DNA of 61,508 nt from positions 1-61,508 of the forward strand of contig JAFXIL010000123.1 of assembly GCA_017563185.1 (NCBI GenBank). The letters run 5' to 3'. The notes beneath the pieces are model-generated. The model was not told where the DNA came from and ran no database searches. It worked only from the letters and a program-made list of their open reading frames with translations. A program made the translations under genes and the position numbers. Shown here one piece after another: positions 60,335 through 61,508 of the stretch. Source of the stretch: Kiritimatiellia bacterium. GTDB taxonomy: Bacteria; Verrucomicrobiota; Kiritimatiellia; RFP12; UBA1067. The first letter of the stretch is position 1; every line of letters starts with the position of its first letter.

Positions 60335-60366
60335 ATCAGCCGATCAGCCGATCATCCGACCAGCCG
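60335..60366. repeat. Tandem octamer repeat (atcagccg)4
   Basis: Four successive octamers, atcagccg, atcagccg, atcatccg, accagccg. The rest of 60162-60417 holds no gene I can support. Confidence 0.65.
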
Positions 60367-60417
60367 AAAGCCTGGAGGCCGTCCCCCAAAAGTTCAAACG
60401 AAGCATAGGCCCTTGGG

Positions 60418-60597
60418 TCACGGCATTGGCAATAGAGCGACCCGTTCGCCCTCCGGCAATCCGGCGTTGATGATCTCCGCCGCCAATGCCGCCGCATTCA
60501 CCGTGTTTGTCTCGGCGCACATGTGAAGGACAAGGTTCTTGTAGATCAGGACATCTCTAACACTTGGGTTTCCATGCGATGAACATAAAAACAACAT
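60418..60597 (-). CDS. Short open frame, probably the continuation of the preceding secreted protein
   Basis: 59 residues, too short for most gene callers. It reads natural protein: SVRDVLIYKNLVLHMCAETN, then NAAALAAEIINAGLPEGERV. There is no ribosome site before the ATG. It lies 19 bp downstream of the gene at 60617-60979 in another frame, so it could be the C-terminus of the same protein after a frameshift. Confidence 0.4.
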   Translation of the reverse strand: MLFLCSSHGNPSVRDVLIYKNLVLHMCAETNTVNAAALAAEIINAGLPEGERVALLPMP

Positions 60598-60616
60598 ATT
60601 TGTGGCCGAGTCAAGA

Positions 60617-60979
60617 TTACGGAGCAGAAAGATTAAGTGCCTGCGTCAGGGACGTCCCTGCTGTTATCAAGGCCTTACGCTGGGCGAAGCTTATGACATT
60701 CGTGTCCAGACCCATTCTGACTGCATATTCCCTGTTTGAGGCCATGATTTCTGCCAATACTGGTATTCTGTTTGTAACCTGGAACGCTTCGTACTCCATA
60801 ATCACGTTTGTTGGAGGTTTCATAGATTCCAGTATGCCGGCCCACACTTCATCAAGATTGGCCTCGCTCCCATACCACAGATTCGTCTGATCATGCATTT
60901 CGGCATCTGTGTAGGCAATACACCGTAACAAAATAATCAAACTGGCAACGAAAAGAAAGAATGATTTGTGGCGTACCAT
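60617..60979 (-). CDS. Small secreted protein of unknown function, possibly frameshifted
   Basis: 120 residues with a good GGAG ribosome site. A signal peptide (SFFLFVASLIILLRCIAYTDA) is followed by a soluble stretch with no recognised motif. The AT-rich composition differs from the neighbouring genes. The frame ends abruptly after LTQALNLSAP, and plausible coding resumes in another frame at 60597. Confidence 0.5.
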   Translation of the reverse strand: MVRHKSFFLFVASLIILLRCIAYTDAEMHDQTNLWYGSEANLDEVWAGILESMKPPTNVIMEYEAFQVTNRIPVLAEIMASNREYAVRMGLDTNVISFAQRKALITAGTSLTQALNLSAP

Positions 60980-61045
60980 GGCAGCTCCTTCACTTTCACT
61001 TTAGATTGTAGTTGAACTTTGGACTGGCATCTTCAAGCTTGACAC

Positions 61046-61289
61046 CTATCTGGTATCTTCAAATTCCTTTTCGTGGTACTGGTTGTAGAGGATCCCCCAC
61101 TCCACCTTCTCCATGCCCTTGCGATATGTGGGGAAGAGGCGCTTTGTCCACGCGATGACGTCCTGGAAATACCGCCACAGCGGCTTGGTGGCGGAAAGAC
61201 GCTGGGCGGGGGAGTTTGTGCGCGAGAAGTAGCGCTTCAAGTCCGTCAACCACCTCGCGCACCGTCACTTTAAGAGGCTTGATGTTCAT
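61046..61289 (-). pseudogene. Decayed DUF262/HNH-type nuclease gene
   Basis: Three pieces remain. They start at ATG 61289 with NIKPLKVTVREVVDG, like the opening of DUF262 proteins. A frame change follows, then LKRYFSRTNSPAQ, which recalls the internal AKRYFSKTGCPA segment. The gene ends with LWRYFQDVIAWTKRLFPTYR and EWGILYNQY, which recall the family's C-terminus. The ~300 residues normally between these pieces are gone. Family recognition is from memory of conserved phrases and needs a profile search. 61290-61508 holds no clear gene. Confidence 0.45.
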
Positions 61290-61508
61290 GCGGAACATCA
61301 TACAAACTTCTTTGATTGAACGCAAACACGTTCTTTGCCCTGTTCGAAGTTGGGCGCATCCGCGAATGCACGGCGATTTCAGATAGTTGAGCAAGGTCCA
61401 ATTTCGTATTGAGTTTCCGCCCCCTATTGACAAACAGGCCGATTTTTGAGATACTACACTTGCCGCGCCATAAGGCGGGCAGGGAGTGTCGATGAACATA
61501 ACAGTGCG

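Noticed and set aside
60204-60366. CRISPR array or attachment site
   Set aside because: Simple tandem heptamers and octamers without spacers, integrase or tRNA gene.

Overview
The window is GC-rich bacterial chromosome. It carries class II LysS, LeuS, RNase Y, QueA, Ung, type III pantothenate kinase, an EtfB/ferredoxin-EtfA pair with ETF-quinone oxidoreductase, and part of a V/A-type ATPase. It also has many secreted enzymes, RHS proteins and a pilin-like protein of the type common in planctomycetes, Lentisphaerae and Verrucomicrobia. Together these suggest a saccharolytic, probably anaerobic member of the PVC superphylum, most likely a Kiritimatiellota/Verrucomicrobia-type gut or sediment bacterium. 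The placement is inference from gene style; no rRNA marker was found.

Layout. (1) 1-7.8 kb, plus strand: an accessory RHS island. One long RHS protein, cut by the window edge, is followed by two short RHS-core fragments and one degraded fragment. Each ends in a different AT-rich C-terminal tip and is coupled to a small membrane protein or lipoprotein that could be its immunity partner. GC content swings sharply at each core/tip junction. Palindromic and low-complexity repeats lie between the cassettes. (2) 8.1-18.6 kb, minus strand: ung, a Gfo/Idh oxidoreductase, an SDR, a secreted protein, rny, a GHKL ATPase, a truncated secreted gene and a membrane/TPR protein. (3) 18.8-24.6 kb: a beta-helix protein (+), a glycogen-branching-type enzyme broken by a stop codon (-) and a secreted repeat protein (+). 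(4) 24.6-60.2 kb: an almost unbroken minus-strand run with gaps mostly under 30 bp. In transcription order it reads: Lrp-like domain, aminotransferase, queA, V-ATPase D-I-K, prepilin-like protein, a 2262-residue secreted protein, leuS, aldose epimerase, etfB, etfA, a clan-CD-like secreted protein, DnaQ-type exonuclease, lysS, GH106 glycosidase, rpe, SNF2 helicase, then GDPD, coaX, ETF-QO, Gfo/Idh and a trypsin-like protease. (5) 60.2-61.5 kb: a repeat-rich end with a small secreted protein and a decayed gene resembling DUF262/HNH nucleases.

The most interesting items are: the RHS tip array, with caspase-like His/Cys pairs in two tips and an HExxH motif in the third; the link between a GspG-like protein and the first tip; a palindromic repeat family, one copy of which sits in frame inside leuS; and the single nonsense codon in the branching enzyme.
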